Numbered from the stretch's first letter, positions 51,101 through 60,478 are shown. The stretch: DNA of 64,000 nucleotides from Gammaproteobacteria bacterium (GCA_020445415.1 JAGRGP010000045.1:1-64000); one strand, 5' to 3'. Numbers and translations are program-made. The notes: generated from the letters alone by a model not told the origin.

Positions 51101-51148
51101 TTTGTAACTCAATGTTGCTGCACGGCTGCTGTTACGTTGAGTTACAAA
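51101..51148. promoter_or_regulatory. Symmetrical OmpR-type operator between regulator and Spy-like gene
   Basis: TTTGTAACTCAA (51101-51112) and TTGAGTTACAAA (51137-51148) are perfect inverted copies 24 bases apart. Each belongs to a direct-repeat site: GTTACGTTGAGTTAC on the plus strand (GTTAC every 10 bases) and GCAACATTGAGTTAC on the minus strand. Direct repeats with a 10-base period are how OmpR-family regulators bind, so both divergent genes probably respond to the regulator next door. Confidence 0.6.
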
Positions 51149-51241
51149 TTAGCGGATTCAAGACACATGGGGCTTACATTGTCGTGTTTACCTATTGTCG
51201 AGAGGCAGATTGTCTGCCGGGCAACCAATGAGGAAAGACAG

Positions 51242-51733
51242 ATGAAACGCTCAAGCAAAATATTGATTACTACCCTGGCCGTGGTCGGCATCACCGCCGT
51301 TGGGTTCTCCTGGGTTTCGGCGGGTGGCTGGGGAAGAAACTGCCAAGCCGACTGGAGTCAGTTCGGGCAGGCGGGACCGGGAACTTACCCAGGGCACGGA
51401 GGGTGGCACGGTAAAGGCATGATGGGTGGGGTACCCGGCTCAATGATGGAGCAGCGTATGGATTATCTGAAACAGCGATTACAGATTACGTCGGATCAGG
51501 AACCGGCTTGGGAGGCATTTCGGCAGACGATGAATGCAAAGACGGAACTGATGGCGGAACGGTTCCAGCAGCGGGGAATGCAGCTACCGGTCACCGAAAG
51601 GACGAACCGCATGCGGCAGCATGCGGAGCAGATGAGTGCCATGGCAGATGCCGTCGACACCTTTTACGCGGCCTTGACGCCCGAGCAGCAAAAGCTGGCT
51701 GACTCGATGATGCCCATGGGTCGGCGTTTTTAG
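51242..51733 (+). CDS. Spy/CpxP-like periplasmic protein (LTXXQ family)
   Basis: A 163-residue exported protein: signal peptide (ILITTLAVVGITAVGFSWVSAG), a Gly/His/Met-rich segment (GTYPGHGGWHGKGMMGGVPG) and a helical region with ITSDQEPAWEAF and LTPEQQKLADSM, the LTXXQ pattern of Spy/CpxP proteins. These are periplasmic chaperones or stress sensors. The His/Met-rich segment suggests metal binding. ATG at 51242 is chosen since residues before it in the open frame do not look like protein. It is divergent from an OmpR/EnvZ-type pair across a shared operator, as for cpxP and cpxRA in enterobacteria. Confidence 0.83.
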   Translation: MKRSSKILITTLAVVGITAVGFSWVSAGGWGRNCQADWSQFGQAGPGTYPGHGGWHGKGMMGGVPGSMMEQRMDYLKQRLQITSDQEPAWEAFRQTMNAKTELMAERFQQRGMQLPVTERTNRMRQHAEQMSAMADAVDTFYAALTPEQQKLADSMMPMGRRF

Positions 51734-51768
51734 CGCGGAGTAACCAGGCTCCACCCGAATCGCGCAGG

Positions 51769-52179
51769 TCATCCGGCGGCCGGGTGGAGCGAAATCTCGA
51801 ACTCTGGTGCATTATGGATATGTTTTTTTACGGTGCATTGCTCCATGGCCCGGATCATCCCATCCCGATACTTATCGGGAAACTCCCGAGGCAGGGTGAG
51901 TTGCAAAGAGATGTGGGTGATCATCTTACTTCTATCATCGCTCTCACAAACCATCTTCAGATCCAGTCCCTCCGTGGCGAGTTTGCGTGCCTGACAGAAG
52001 CTCAGGGCATAGATGCCGGCGCAACTTGCCAGGGAGGCGAGAAACAGATCGAAGGGTGCGGGTGCGGATGCCTCGCCTCCATACTTTTCCGGTTGGTCGG
52101 TAGTCACGAGGAATGGACCTACCTGGGCGTTCACTCGTTTTCCACCGGGGAAATCTATCTCCACAATTTCCGTTGGCAT
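51769..52179 (-). CDS. OsmC-like protein
   Basis: A 136-residue protein of the OsmC/Ohr fold, which reduces organic peroxides with two cysteines. The first is in LASLASCAGIYALSFC and the second in MEQCTVKKHIHN. The N-terminus has the usual VNAQVGPFLVTTDQPEKYGGE strand region followed by PFDLFLAS. Length is standard. It is convergent with the Spy-like gene and co-directional with the glutathione S-transferase gene, 30 bases apart, so the two may form an operon. Confidence 0.86.
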   Translation of the reverse strand: MPTEIVEIDFPGGKRVNAQVGPFLVTTDQPEKYGGEASAPAPFDLFLASLASCAGIYALSFCQARKLATEGLDLKMVCESDDRSKMITHISLQLTLPREFPDKYRDGMIRAMEQCTVKKHIHNAPEFEISLHPAAG

Positions 52180-52209
52180 GCAGTCTCCTGGATACGGTTG
52201 CGATGGTGT

Positions 52210-52863
52210 TCAAGGATCCGTGGCATCGGCTTGGGCCTGGGGCCCGGCTTGGACGAACGCCTCTAGGGAAAGACAGTGCGCCTCGATGCTGGTGATCAAC
52301 GGCATCCGCGACAGGTCGGCATCAAAGCGGCGAGCATTGTACAGTTGCGGAATCAGGAAGACATCCGCCAGCGTTGGCGTGTTGCCATGGCAGCAGGGAC
52401 CTTGCCAGTCCTGCTCCGCCAGCATCCTTTCGAATATCTCCAAGCCTGATTCTACCCAATGCCGATACCAATCGAGCTTCTGTTGTTCCGAACATCCCAA
52501 CTCGGATACCAGGTATTTGAGTACCCGGGTATTGTTCAGAGGGTGTATCTCACAGGCCACGGTTTGCGCCAGCCCTCTTACCCAGGCACGTGCCAGGGGC
52601 TCACGAGGCAACAACGGAGGATTGGGGTGAATCTCTTCCAGATACTCGCAAATGGCCATGGATTGCACAATAAGCCGATCATCGTGGTTTAACGCTGGAA
52701 CCAGCCCCTGGGGATTCACGGCTAGGTATTCGGCGCTTGCCTCTTCTTCCTGAAGCAGGTTAACGCTCCGGTAACGGTAGTCCAGCCCCTTGAGATGCAA
52801 GGCGATGCGTACCCGGTAGGCCGCGGAGGATCGAAAGTAGCTGTAGAGCTCCATACCGCTCAT
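52210..52863 (-). CDS. maiA: Maleylacetoacetate isomerase / zeta-class glutathione S-transferase
   Basis: A 217-residue GST. The N-terminal thioredoxin-like domain has the zeta-class motif SSAAYRVRIALHLKG (SSCxxRVRIAL, here Ala for Cys), NPQGLVPAL and QSMAICEYLEE. The C-terminal domain has TVACEIHPLNNTRVLKYL and PTLADVFLIPQLYNARRF. The family isomerises maleylacetoacetate in tyrosine degradation, or maleylpyruvate. The rest of that pathway is not in the window, so the substrate is uncertain. The Ser-Ser pair is kept; the Cys after it is replaced. Start may be the Met at 52854. Confidence 0.84.
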   Translation of the reverse strand: MSGMELYSYFRSSAAYRVRIALHLKGLDYRYRSVNLLQEEEASAEYLAVNPQGLVPALNHDDRLIVQSMAICEYLEEIHPNPPLLPREPLARAWVRGLAQTVACEIHPLNNTRVLKYLVSELGCSEQQKLDWYRHWVESGLEIFERMLAEQDWQGPCCHGNTPTLADVFLIPQLYNARRFDADLSRMPLITSIEAHCLSLEAFVQAGPQAQADATDP

Positions 52864-53011
52864 TGATTGTTCCTGAAGGGGTAAAGCCTAAGCTTAGCAA
52901 ATTCGGGTCTCCGTGGGGTGCCGGTTGCGGCGGGTTTTTCAATCATTAGCCGCCGAATGCTAGGATCTGACCACGGATATGACGATTCTAAGACCGGGGA
53001 GGCTTGACAGA

Positions 53012-53365
53012 ATGGTGGATAGCAGGGGCGAGGGAATGGCGGAGTTGGTGGATGGGCTGGAACAAGCTTTGCGAAATCTTGGGTGTTGGGGTCAAACTTC
53101 GCCCTCCGACACCGCTCTCGCGAGTCCGATGCCATTCTGCTACGACAGCCTCCAGTTTGATGAGTGGCTGCAGTGGGTGTTTATTGTCCGGATCAGAGGG
53201 ATGCTGGTAAGGCGTCAGACATTGCCCACGGGCTCGGATATTTTGCCACTTGCGGAGGTATGGTTCGCAGAGCGGGGCATGACGGAGGAGGCCGCCACGG
53301 TGCTGGGGTTTATTCGTCAAATCGACACCTGCCTTAATGGCGGTTGGGAAGACCGCAGTCACTGA
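53012..53365 (+). CDS. yqcC: YqcC-family protein (DUF446)
   Basis: A protein of about 117 residues matching YqcC: a helix (LVDGLEQALRNLGCW), then PMPFCYDSLQFDEWLQWVFIVRIRGML and LPTGSDILPLAEVWF, which is the family pattern. YqcC proteins are small helical proteins often near tRNA-modification genes, with no assigned activity. ATG at 53012 follows a GGGGAGG site by nine bases; ATG at 53036 is also possible. It stands alone between divergent and convergent neighbours. Confidence 0.78.
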   Translation: MVDSRGEGMAELVDGLEQALRNLGCWGQTSPSDTALASPMPFCYDSLQFDEWLQWVFIVRIRGMLVRRQTLPTGSDILPLAEVWFAERGMTEEAATVLGFIRQIDTCLNGGWEDRSH

Positions 53366-53448
53366 AGATGGCTGCGGAGGGACAGGGTTCCGGAGAGCTT
53401 CTAACTCCCCGGTGAGATGCGGGCCCCAACAGCCCAGCGGCCAATAGC

Positions 53449-55200
53449 TTAGCTTGGGTAGAGTGGGGCCATCGGGCTTGTGGGTCCCGCCTTGGGTCTA
53501 TCACCGCTTTCGATGACCTGGGAAAAGGATTGCCAAAGGCCGGAACCCCGCCAGTCCGGAGCGCCATCCCCATACAAGAACTGCTCAAGGATCGCGATCT
53601 CAGTGGTAAATCCGTGGTCATTTAGCCGCCCGGACAACGCGCCAAGGGAACGAGGTGGGACATCGGGCCAACGTGAGCTGGCCCAATCCAGCAGTGCCTG
53701 GGCGGTGGCTTGAGCGTTATTGCGCTCACAGGCAGCCTGTATACGCGGTATTTTACGGCTTGCAAGGGTTGTTGCTGATACCGGGCGGGTAACGGCGGGG
53801 GAGCGCGCATCCCGGTGCTTGCTCCACCACCAGGCGCCCAGGGTAGCCAGCCAGCCAATTCCCAATAACATGCTGAGCCAAGGGGTGTCGCCGGAATGGA
53901 GCGGAGGGCTGTCCTCCCGATGGGTTGGAGAGGCCGCCGCACTCGGGGCTTTCTCGGCCGATACAAGGGGTTCTCCCCGGGTATCGGTAGGGTTCGCGGC
54001 CACGGTGCCCTGCACTTGCAACGTTCGCTCCGGGATGCGGCTGACTTCGATGTGGTTTTTAACGGTGTTCCACCAGGGAATCTCGATTGCCGGCAGTGTG
54101 AACCGGCCGGGCCGACCCGGTACGATGGCAACCTTTAACTGGCGGATGCCAACGATGCCATCCCGCTCTTGTTTGTCCTCTAGCGCCGGTTTATCGGGGT
54201 ACTGCTTAATTCCGTCCTGACCGGTATCGGTGAATTCTGGGAGTTGGTTGGCACTGAGCCCATCGGCTAGCATCAGCAGGGTACGGGTTACCGGCTCACC
54301 CACCCGAAGTTCGGGCACGGCACCTTCCCAGCTGTCCTGAAGCTGCAGATCCTTGGTCGGCAACCAGGGTACAGGGGCTCCGGCCGGCGGTGCCGAGACC
54401 TCGACCCCCAGGGATTCAGACTGTACGCGGCGTATCTGTCCCGGCTGGCGAAATGCGCCAAATGGTGACCCAAAAAATCGGTTGCTACCAGATCCGGCCG
54501 GCGTTGTCTCGGCCTGAAACACGATCGGTGCTAGGGTTAATGGGCCATCCCGCTGGGGGAACAGGGCGTAACGCCGTTCTACGACCGTGTAGTAGCGGCC
54601 CTCGAGGCGTTTCTCGTACTGTTCGTCTTCCCCCAGCTTCACGACGATCAGATCCGGGTCGTCGGCTTGGGGATCGGAGAGACTGGCATTATCGGTATTC
54701 ACGCCACGGTAGAGCTTCACCGTTAGTATGATCTGTTGGCCTCGGTACACTTTGTCGTGGTCGGTTTCGACCTGCACTATGATGTCTCTATCGGAAACCC
54801 TCGCCGCCGGGGCGGGTTGCACCACCTCGATCGCCAGTTCCCGACTGCGGTCCCGGCCGAATGGAATAGGGGGAATAGTCAGCGTGCCGCGGCGTTTTGC
54901 CATCAGTGCCAGGTTCCACGAATGGGCCCTGGTGAGTTCTCCGTTGACCATCTGCAAACGCTGACTCTGGCTGCGGCTGAGGATTTCAAAGTCCTGCTCG
55001 AGCGGACTAAGGTCGGGCTCACCGTCCGGGGCTTGAGGCGCCTCGAACGTCAACTGAAACGACTCACCGAGGGTGACGGGGTTGCGAGACAGTCGGGCCG
55101 TTATCTCCGCAGCGTGGACAGTTGTGGGAAGGAGCGGTAAGAAGACCAGAACCGTCAGTCCAAAAAGCCGGTACGCGGTCCATTGCAAGCTGGAATTCAT
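53449..55200 (-). CDS. batD: BatD-like protein
   Basis: A 583-residue exported protein with a signal peptide (LTVLVFLPLLPTTVHAAEI), a large beta-sandwich periplasmic part (AEITARLSRNPVTLGESFQLTFE at the start, then EIVQPAPAARV and IIVQVETDHDKVYRGQQI) and one C-terminal membrane segment (SMLLGIGWLATLGAWWW). This is the BatD layout. Bat proteins act with a MoxR ATPase; their role in aerotolerance was proposed in Bacteroides. GTG at 55230 overlaps the batB/C stop, but ATG at 55200 has a good GGAG site and starts the signal peptide. It is the last gene of the six-gene Bat operon. Confidence 0.87.
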   Translation of the reverse strand: MNSSLQWTAYRLFGLTVLVFLPLLPTTVHAAEITARLSRNPVTLGESFQLTFEAPQAPDGEPDLSPLEQDFEILSRSQSQRLQMVNGELTRAHSWNLALMAKRRGTLTIPPIPFGRDRSRELAIEVVQPAPAARVSDRDIIVQVETDHDKVYRGQQIILTVKLYRGVNTDNASLSDPQADDPDLIVVKLGEDEQYEKRLEGRYYTVVERRYALFPQRDGPLTLAPIVFQAETTPAGSGSNRFFGSPFGAFRQPGQIRRVQSESLGVEVSAPPAGAPVPWLPTKDLQLQDSWEGAVPELRVGEPVTRTLLMLADGLSANQLPEFTDTGQDGIKQYPDKPALEDKQERDGIVGIRQLKVAIVPGRPGRFTLPAIEIPWWNTVKNHIEVSRIPERTLQVQGTVAANPTDTRGEPLVSAEKAPSAAASPTHREDSPPLHSGDTPWLSMLLGIGWLATLGAWWWSKHRDARSPAVTRPVSATTLASRKIPRIQAACERNNAQATAQALLDWASSRWPDVPPRSLGALSGRLNDHGFTTEIAILEQFLYGDGAPDWRGSGLWQSFSQVIESGDRPKAGPTSPMAPLYPS

Positions 55201-55226
55201 GATCAATCTCCGGGCCTTGATTGGGA

Positions 55227-57068
55227 TCACCAGGGATATGGCTCCGAGTGGCCTTGATACTGTTGTTGATACTGATAGCGGAACTTGCGCCGAAGCAGTC
55301 CACCGGGATCGTCGGGGATACGCTGCAGCCAGTACCGGGCCTCTGGCTCCAGTGGATTGTCCGGCGTGGGCAGGGTATCCGAGGGCAGCGGTTCGGTACC
55401 GTTTTGTTGTCCGTTGGGGTCAGCTTGTCCTGCGGCCGACTTATTTTGCGTCTCTTCCGCTGGCTGATTTTCGGAAGGGCCGGACGGCGCGTGTGCCTCA
55501 AGCTGTTGCTCGCCATTCTCATCTATTGGGGACGGCTGGGGTTTCTCGGGCCCGTCCGATGGCAAATCCTGGTCCCCTTGCATCCCCTCTTGGGCAGGGT
55601 TTTCTTGGGACGGTTGTCCCGCTTCCCGCGGAGTCGGTTCCTGGCGCGGCTGATTGTTGGCCAATCCCGATTCTTGGTGTGGCTTAGAGTCCTGGCCGGC
55701 GGTGTGTTCCTGTTCTTGGAGTAGTTTCTCAACCAACTGCCGATTGAACAATGCGTCGGAGTCACCCGGGATTTTTTCCAAGGCTCGGTCATAGGCTCGC
55801 AACGCTTCATTTAGTCTGCCCAGCCGAGCCAGCGCGTTACCCCGATTGTAGTCGGCCCGGGGAGTATTCACCCCCGCCAGGGCGTCCAGGCTTTGCTGAT
55901 ACTCTCCAGCACGGTAATGGGCGGCTGAGCGCCACTCAGGGTCCTCGAAGTACGTTGCCGCGCCAGCCGGATCGCCGTCCGTGAGCTGTGCAAATCCTAA
56001 CTGATCGGGTCGTTGCCAAAGTTGATCCCACTGCGAAGCCGAGACCGGTTCTGCAATTGGCAAGACCAGGCACAGGGCAAGCAGCAGATACCCCCTGCGA
56101 AATGCGAACGCCGCCAACGGCAAGAGTGGTAGGATCAACCAAGGACCTTCCTCATGCCAGCGATCACTGTGTAGCCCCGCTGACTTCTCGGCACCTGTCA
56201 GCGGAGCAGTGGCAAAAACCGGGAAGAGGAGGTCCAAATCCCGGTCATTTGCGGCCAGTTCGGTGTAGACGCCCCGGCCGTTGGCGGCAATACGGCGCAG
56301 TTCTTCGGATCCCAGTGAGGAGATAACAATCTCGCCGGCATCGCTCTTGAGGAATCCTCCCCCGGGCAGTGGGATCGGAGCACCTTCCGGGGTTCCTACC
56401 GCCAGGATACTGACTGAGAAATTGGCGGGGCGGTTTGCCAGTACCCTATCCGTTAGGCCGGGCGCGATGCCATCGGTGATGATGAGTAGGTGACCATCCA
56501 CCGCATTGGCCGCGGAGAGCAACCGAAAGCCTTGTTCCAGAGCCAGATCCGCTCGGCTCCCCTGGCTGGGTACGATGTCACTGGTCAGGCTTTGGACCAG
56601 TGCGGCGATCGTGCCGGTATCTTCGGTGAGGGGGGAGACCACGAATGGTTGCGCCGCATAGACAATCAGTCCGGTTTCCCCTTCCCGGCGTCGTTGCAGG
56701 ATATCGAGCAGTTTATACCTCGCCCGGGTGAGTCGACTCGGTGCGAGGTCGTTTGCATCCATGGAGCGGGATAGGTCAAGCAGGATTACCAGCGATGAAC
56801 GCGGCTGAAATACGGGTTGTTCGAGTTGTCGCCAGGTGGGCCCGGCGAGTGCGAGAACGGCCAGTATTCCACCAATGCCCAGCAGCGAGAGCGCTAATTT
56901 ACGGCCGGTTCGATGCCCGGCTGTCAGTACAAACGGAAGCAATGCGGAGTCGCACACGGCGCTCCAGTCGCCTGCCCGGGGTCTTTGACGGTATTTCCAC
57001 CACAACAGTAGCGCCAGCGGTAGCAAGGCGACCAGCCACTCAGGTCTCAAGAGATGGAAGTGACTCAA
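55227..57068 (-). CDS. batB: BatB/BatC fusion: VWA domain plus TPR
   Basis: A 613-residue membrane protein. The N-terminal part has two membrane segments and a von Willebrand A domain with the metal site DLSRSMDAND and TDGIAPG. A further membrane segment (near WLILPLLPLAAFAFRRGYLLLAL) is followed by TPR-like helices (YRAGEYQQSLDALAGV, RLNEALRAYDRALEKIPGDS) and a disordered Gln/Pro/Glu-rich tail. In many bacteria the VWA and TPR parts are separate genes, batB and batC. Start is TTG at 57068, overlapping the batA stop (TTGA) with GGGAGG ahead. Confidence 0.88.
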   Translation of the reverse strand: MSHFHLLRPEWLVALLPLALLLWWKYRQRPRAGDWSAVCDSALLPFVLTAGHRTGRKLALSLLGIGGILAVLALAGPTWRQLEQPVFQPRSSLVILLDLSRSMDANDLAPSRLTRARYKLLDILQRRREGETGLIVYAAQPFVVSPLTEDTGTIAALVQSLTSDIVPSQGSRADLALEQGFRLLSAANAVDGHLLIITDGIAPGLTDRVLANRPANFSVSILAVGTPEGAPIPLPGGGFLKSDAGEIVISSLGSEELRRIAANGRGVYTELAANDRDLDLLFPVFATAPLTGAEKSAGLHSDRWHEEGPWLILPLLPLAAFAFRRGYLLLALCLVLPIAEPVSASQWDQLWQRPDQLGFAQLTDGDPAGAATYFEDPEWRSAAHYRAGEYQQSLDALAGVNTPRADYNRGNALARLGRLNEALRAYDRALEKIPGDSDALFNRQLVEKLLQEQEHTAGQDSKPHQESGLANNQPRQEPTPREAGQPSQENPAQEGMQGDQDLPSDGPEKPQPSPIDENGEQQLEAHAPSGPSENQPAEETQNKSAAGQADPNGQQNGTEPLPSDTLPTPDNPLEPEARYWLQRIPDDPGGLLRRKFRYQYQQQYQGHSEPYPW

Positions 57069-58057
57069 GTTCCGTCCTCCCGGAGGCTGGCAGCCAATAG
57101 CAGGCCGGCAAGCAGCAAGGCTAATCCCAACGGCCAGGGATACAACGCAACTACCGGCCTGAAGCGTCGGGGGTCTTGTTCCACAGGCTCCATTTCGTCG
57201 AGGAGGCGATAGATCCGTGTAAGTTCACCGGTTTCCTTAGCCCGGAAGTAACGGCCACCGGTGGCTTCCGCGATAGCTCGCAAGGCAGCCTCGTTAAGAT
57301 CCCGGGATGGGTTGATTTCCTGGGGACCGAATAACGAGTTAACCGTCATCCGATCGGCTCCGACCCCAATGGTGTAGATCTTCAAACCACTTTGGGCGGC
57401 GAGTTGTGCTGCTTTTTCAGGGCGAATTTCTCCCGCTGTGTTGGCCCCATCGGTCAACAGAATCAGTATCCGGTTACCAGCTGGGCGTTCCCGCAGGCGT
57501 TTGATAGCCAAGCCAATGGCGTCGCCGATGGCAGTTTGCTTTCCGGCCAATCCGATTACCGCCTCGTCAAGCAATGTGCGTACGGTTTCCAGATCAAACG
57601 TCAGGGGTGCCTGGAGATAGGCCCGGTCACCGAAGAGAATTAATCCAACCCGGTCGCCGCGGCGCCGTTCGATAAAATCTCCCACCACCCGCTTGGTTGC
57701 GGCAAGTCGGTTGACGGTTCGGCCTTCAACGACGAAGTCTCGCTCCTGCATGCTCCCGGACAAATCTACCGCCAGCATTAGATCCCGCCCCGACATGGGG
57801 AGGTCCACCGCTTCGCCGAGCCATTGGGGTCGTGCGCCGGAGGTCACCAGGAGTATCCAGGCGGAGAGAGCGGCCCAGCGGAACCAGCGGTGTTTGGACG
57901 CCCCATCGAGCAAACCCTGGGAGCCGCCCCGTAGGTCCTCCAGAAAAGGCATATGCAATGCCGCTTCCACCGGACGTTCAGCCGGAGGTAGAACAACCCT
58001 GACCAGTACTGGCAGCGGAAGCAGTAAAAATATCCATGGCCACGCGAAGTCGATCAC
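57065..58057 (-). CDS. batA: BatA-like VWA-domain membrane protein
   Basis: A 330-residue protein: N-terminal membrane segment (WPWIFLLLPLPVLVRVVLPP), a second one near residue 60, a VWA domain with intact metal site DLSGSMQE and LLTDGANTAG, and a C-terminal membrane segment (PLGLALLLAGLLLAAS). Start is GTG at 58057, which overlaps the DUF4381 stop (GTGA). It interacts with MoxR-family ATPases in the model for Bat systems. Fourth gene of the operon. Confidence 0.88.
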   Translation of the reverse strand: MIDFAWPWIFLLLPLPVLVRVVLPPAERPVEAALHMPFLEDLRGGSQGLLDGASKHRWFRWAALSAWILLVTSGARPQWLGEAVDLPMSGRDLMLAVDLSGSMQERDFVVEGRTVNRLAATKRVVGDFIERRRGDRVGLILFGDRAYLQAPLTFDLETVRTLLDEAVIGLAGKQTAIGDAIGLAIKRLRERPAGNRILILLTDGANTAGEIRPEKAAQLAAQSGLKIYTIGVGADRMTVNSLFGPQEINPSRDLNEAALRAIAEATGGRYFRAKETGELTRIYRLLDEMEPVEQDPRRFRPVVALYPWPLGLALLLAGLLLAASLREDGT

Positions 58058-58545
58058 AAGGCTGCTCTCTGCTGAGTATTGGCGGTAATCCAGCGCCGGC
58101 AAATCTCCAGGAGTCGATGGGCATCCACCTCCGCACCGGGGTTGTAAGGTGCTTCGGCGAGGACCCGGCCGGGGCCCCTAATAAACGATTGCGCTGGATC
58201 ATCGGGAAGGTTCCCTTGCAGAAATTCCAGCCATTCCTGACCCGTCAGTGAGGCGACCTGAGAACGGGGGTACAGGCTTAGGCTGACCCGCCGGAGCAGC
58301 GTGGAGAGGGACTGGCAGAGTTCGTGGCCATCGCCGCTGCCGGTATGTCTTTGGCTGATCTCGGCCAGGGCGCTTAGGGCTTCGCGTCTCAACCGGCCAC
58401 GGTTTCGAAGCATTACGGTTAACCAAGCAGCCAACAGCAGAAGGAGCGTGAGCCCGCCCAGCCACCACCAACCCGGTGCCGGTGGCCACCAGCTCACCGG
58501 GTCGGGAAGATGGATGTCCCTGAGCGGCAACTGCTCGGCGTTCAT
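58054..58545 (-). CDS. DUF4381 membrane protein
   Basis: A 163-residue protein with one membrane segment (GWWWLGGLTLLLLLAAWLTVML, about 25-48) after the family opening LRDIHLPDPVSWWPPAPGWW, and a cytoplasmic helical part (SALAEISQRHTG, then LCQSLSTLLRRVSLSLYPRSQVASLTGQEWLEFL). DUF4381 genes nearly always lie between DUF58 and batA genes, as here. Both ends overlap neighbours by four bases. Confidence 0.87.
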   Translation of the reverse strand: MNAEQLPLRDIHLPDPVSWWPPAPGWWWLGGLTLLLLLAAWLTVMLRNRGRLRREALSALAEISQRHTGSGDGHELCQSLSTLLRRVSLSLYPRSQVASLTGQEWLEFLQGNLPDDPAQSFIRGPGRVLAEAPYNPGAEVDAHRLLEICRRWITANTQQRAAL

Positions 58546-59504
58546 CTCACCCGCCTACCCAAGCCTTGAGCCAGTGTCTCACCCAGATCACAGTCGGTAC
58601 TGCAATGGAGTAGATGCATACGATACCGTTGACAGAGTTGTCCGAGATAATCCTGACGGTCGAGGTTCTGCTGTGAGTATCGCTGGTGTAGCTTCCGGTC
58701 CGCACCCTGGAGTGAGAGTCGTTGGTATCCGTCACTGACGGGATACTGACCGGAGGTTGGAAGTTCGGCCTCCAGACGATCGTGGATACGTAACAGTACC
58801 AACTCATTGTGGCGAGCCAGGGCGGATAGGTGGATCTCAGCCGATTTGTCCAGATCCCGGAAATCGCTTAATAAGAACAGGAGAGCCCCCGGCCGGGTGA
58901 CCCGGCGTACTCGCGCCAGTGCATGGAGTAGGGCCTCCCGGCGCTTCTCCGGCGCGCTGGCGCGCGGTGGCAGGGAAGACGATTCGGCCAGCCGCCCAAT
59001 CAGATTCAGTACCGCACGGTCACCATTAGCGGGCCGAAGTTCCTGGTGTTTTTGTTCGGAAAAAATGAGCGCTCCCAGTCGGTCACCCTGGTTGCAGGCC
59101 CCCCAGGCAATCATGGCAGCGGCTTGACTGGCCAGTACGGACTTGAAACTTCCCCGCGTGGCAAAGAACATCGGCGCCCGGTAATCCACCCAGAGAATTA
59201 CCGCTCGTTCCCGTTCCTCACGAAATAGCTTGGTATGGGCACGCCCGGTCCGGGCGGTGACTCGCCAGTCGAGATGGCGTATCTCATCTCCGGGTTGGTA
59301 GGGGCGTGCCTCGTCGAACTCCATGCCCCGCCCGCGAAATCGGGAAAGATAACTCCCCCCTTGTTGGCTACGGATTTTTGCCGCCTTCAATGGTAGCCTG
59401 TTGCCGCTGTTTTTCAGCGCGATCAGCGTTGCGCGACTCACCCATGCCAGGCCGTCTCCATCAAGCCCTACAGCGGAATCTACCTGTCGCTTGCCGGGAA
59501 ACAC
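58542..59504 (-). CDS. DUF58 domain protein
   Basis: A 320-residue soluble protein of the DUF58 family, which has a VWA-like fold: IRSQQGGSYLSRFRGRGMEFDEARPYQPGDEIRHLDWRVTART is the family core (read as one region, residues about 45-87), followed by LFREERERAVILWVDY. Start is GTG at 59504. It is the second gene of the Bat operon, between the MoxR ATPase and DUF4381. Confidence 0.87.
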   Translation of the reverse strand: MFPGKRQVDSAVGLDGDGLAWVSRATLIALKNSGNRLPLKAAKIRSQQGGSYLSRFRGRGMEFDEARPYQPGDEIRHLDWRVTARTGRAHTKLFREERERAVILWVDYRAPMFFATRGSFKSVLASQAAAMIAWGACNQGDRLGALIFSEQKHQELRPANGDRAVLNLIGRLAESSSLPPRASAPEKRREALLHALARVRRVTRPGALLFLLSDFRDLDKSAEIHLSALARHNELVLLRIHDRLEAELPTSGQYPVSDGYQRLSLQGADRKLHQRYSQQNLDRQDYLGQLCQRYRMHLLHCSTDCDLGETLAQGLGRRVR

Positions 59505-59512
59505 CTTGGCAC

Positions 59513-60478
59513 TCAGGGCACGGGGACCCGTGTGATGATTTCCTGAATGAAGCGGTCGGGTGTGACTCCCTCGGCCTCGGCTTCGTAACTTAGCAGAACT
59601 CGGTGACGCAGCACGTCGTGGGCCAACGACTGAATGTCCGTGGGGGTTACGAAGTCACGACCGTCCAGCCAGGCATGGGCCCGGGCACACCGATCCAGAG
59701 CGATACTGGCCCGGGGGCTGGCTCCGTATTCCACCCAGGCGTCGAGCTCATCACCGTATGGACCTGGGCTGCGGGTAGCTTGCACTAAGTGCAGCAGGTA
59801 GTCCTCCAGGCCCTCCGCCATATGGATATCCAAAACTTGGTCCCTGGCTTCGAATAGCACTTCCTGCTTCAGCCTTACCTCGGGGACCGGTGCTCCCGCC
59901 CCGTGACGACCCTCCCGTCGGGCCAAGACGAGTATCTCTTTCTCTTCACTCAACGCGGGGTAGCTAACCCGCACATGCATCAGGAAGCGGTCTAGCTGCG
60001 CCTCGGGGAGGGGATAGGTACCCTCCTGCTCGATAGGGTTTTGCGTGGCCATCACTAAAAATAGCGGGGGTAGCGGATACGAAGTAGAACCAATGGTAAT
60101 TTGGCGCTCCGCCATGGCTTCAAGCAACGCGGATTGAACCTTGGCCGGCGCCCGGTTGACCTCGTCGGCCAGGATCAGGTTATGAAACAGGGGCCCGTGC
60201 TGGAAATGGAAGCTACCCTCTTGGGGATGGAAGACTTCGGTACCGGTGAGATCCGCGGGTAACAGGTCGGGGGTGAATTGTATGCGGTGAAAATCGCCCG
60301 CGACGCCATCCCCCAACACCTTTATCGCCCGGGTCTTGGCCAAACCGGGGGGACCCTCGACCAACAGATGCCCATCTGCCAGCAATGCCACCAATAACCG
60401 GTTGATCAGTCTTTTTTGACCGACTATCTGCCGGCCGATGTGTTGTTCTAATTGCTTAAGTTGCTGCTGTGCTGACAT
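59513..60478 (-). CDS. MoxR-family AAA ATPase
   Basis: A 321-residue ATPase. Walker A is EGPPGLAKT, Walker B is LILADEVNRAP, sensor 1 lies in MATQNPIEQEGTYPLPEAQ, and the C-terminal lid reads YGASPRASIALDRCARAHAWL. MoxR ATPases act as chaperones for VWA-domain partners, here probably BatA, BatB and the DUF58 protein. It is the first gene of the six-gene run, with eight bases to the next. The lexA gene lies upstream in the same direction, 116 bases away. Confidence 0.92.
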   Translation of the reverse strand: MSAQQQLKQLEQHIGRQIVGQKRLINRLLVALLADGHLLVEGPPGLAKTRAIKVLGDGVAGDFHRIQFTPDLLPADLTGTEVFHPQEGSFHFQHGPLFHNLILADEVNRAPAKVQSALLEAMAERQITIGSTSYPLPPLFLVMATQNPIEQEGTYPLPEAQLDRFLMHVRVSYPALSEEKEILVLARREGRHGAGAPVPEVRLKQEVLFEARDQVLDIHMAEGLEDYLLHLVQATRSPGPYGDELDAWVEYGASPRASIALDRCARAHAWLDGRDFVTPTDIQSLAHDVLRHRVLLSYEAEAEGVTPDRFIQEIITRVPVP

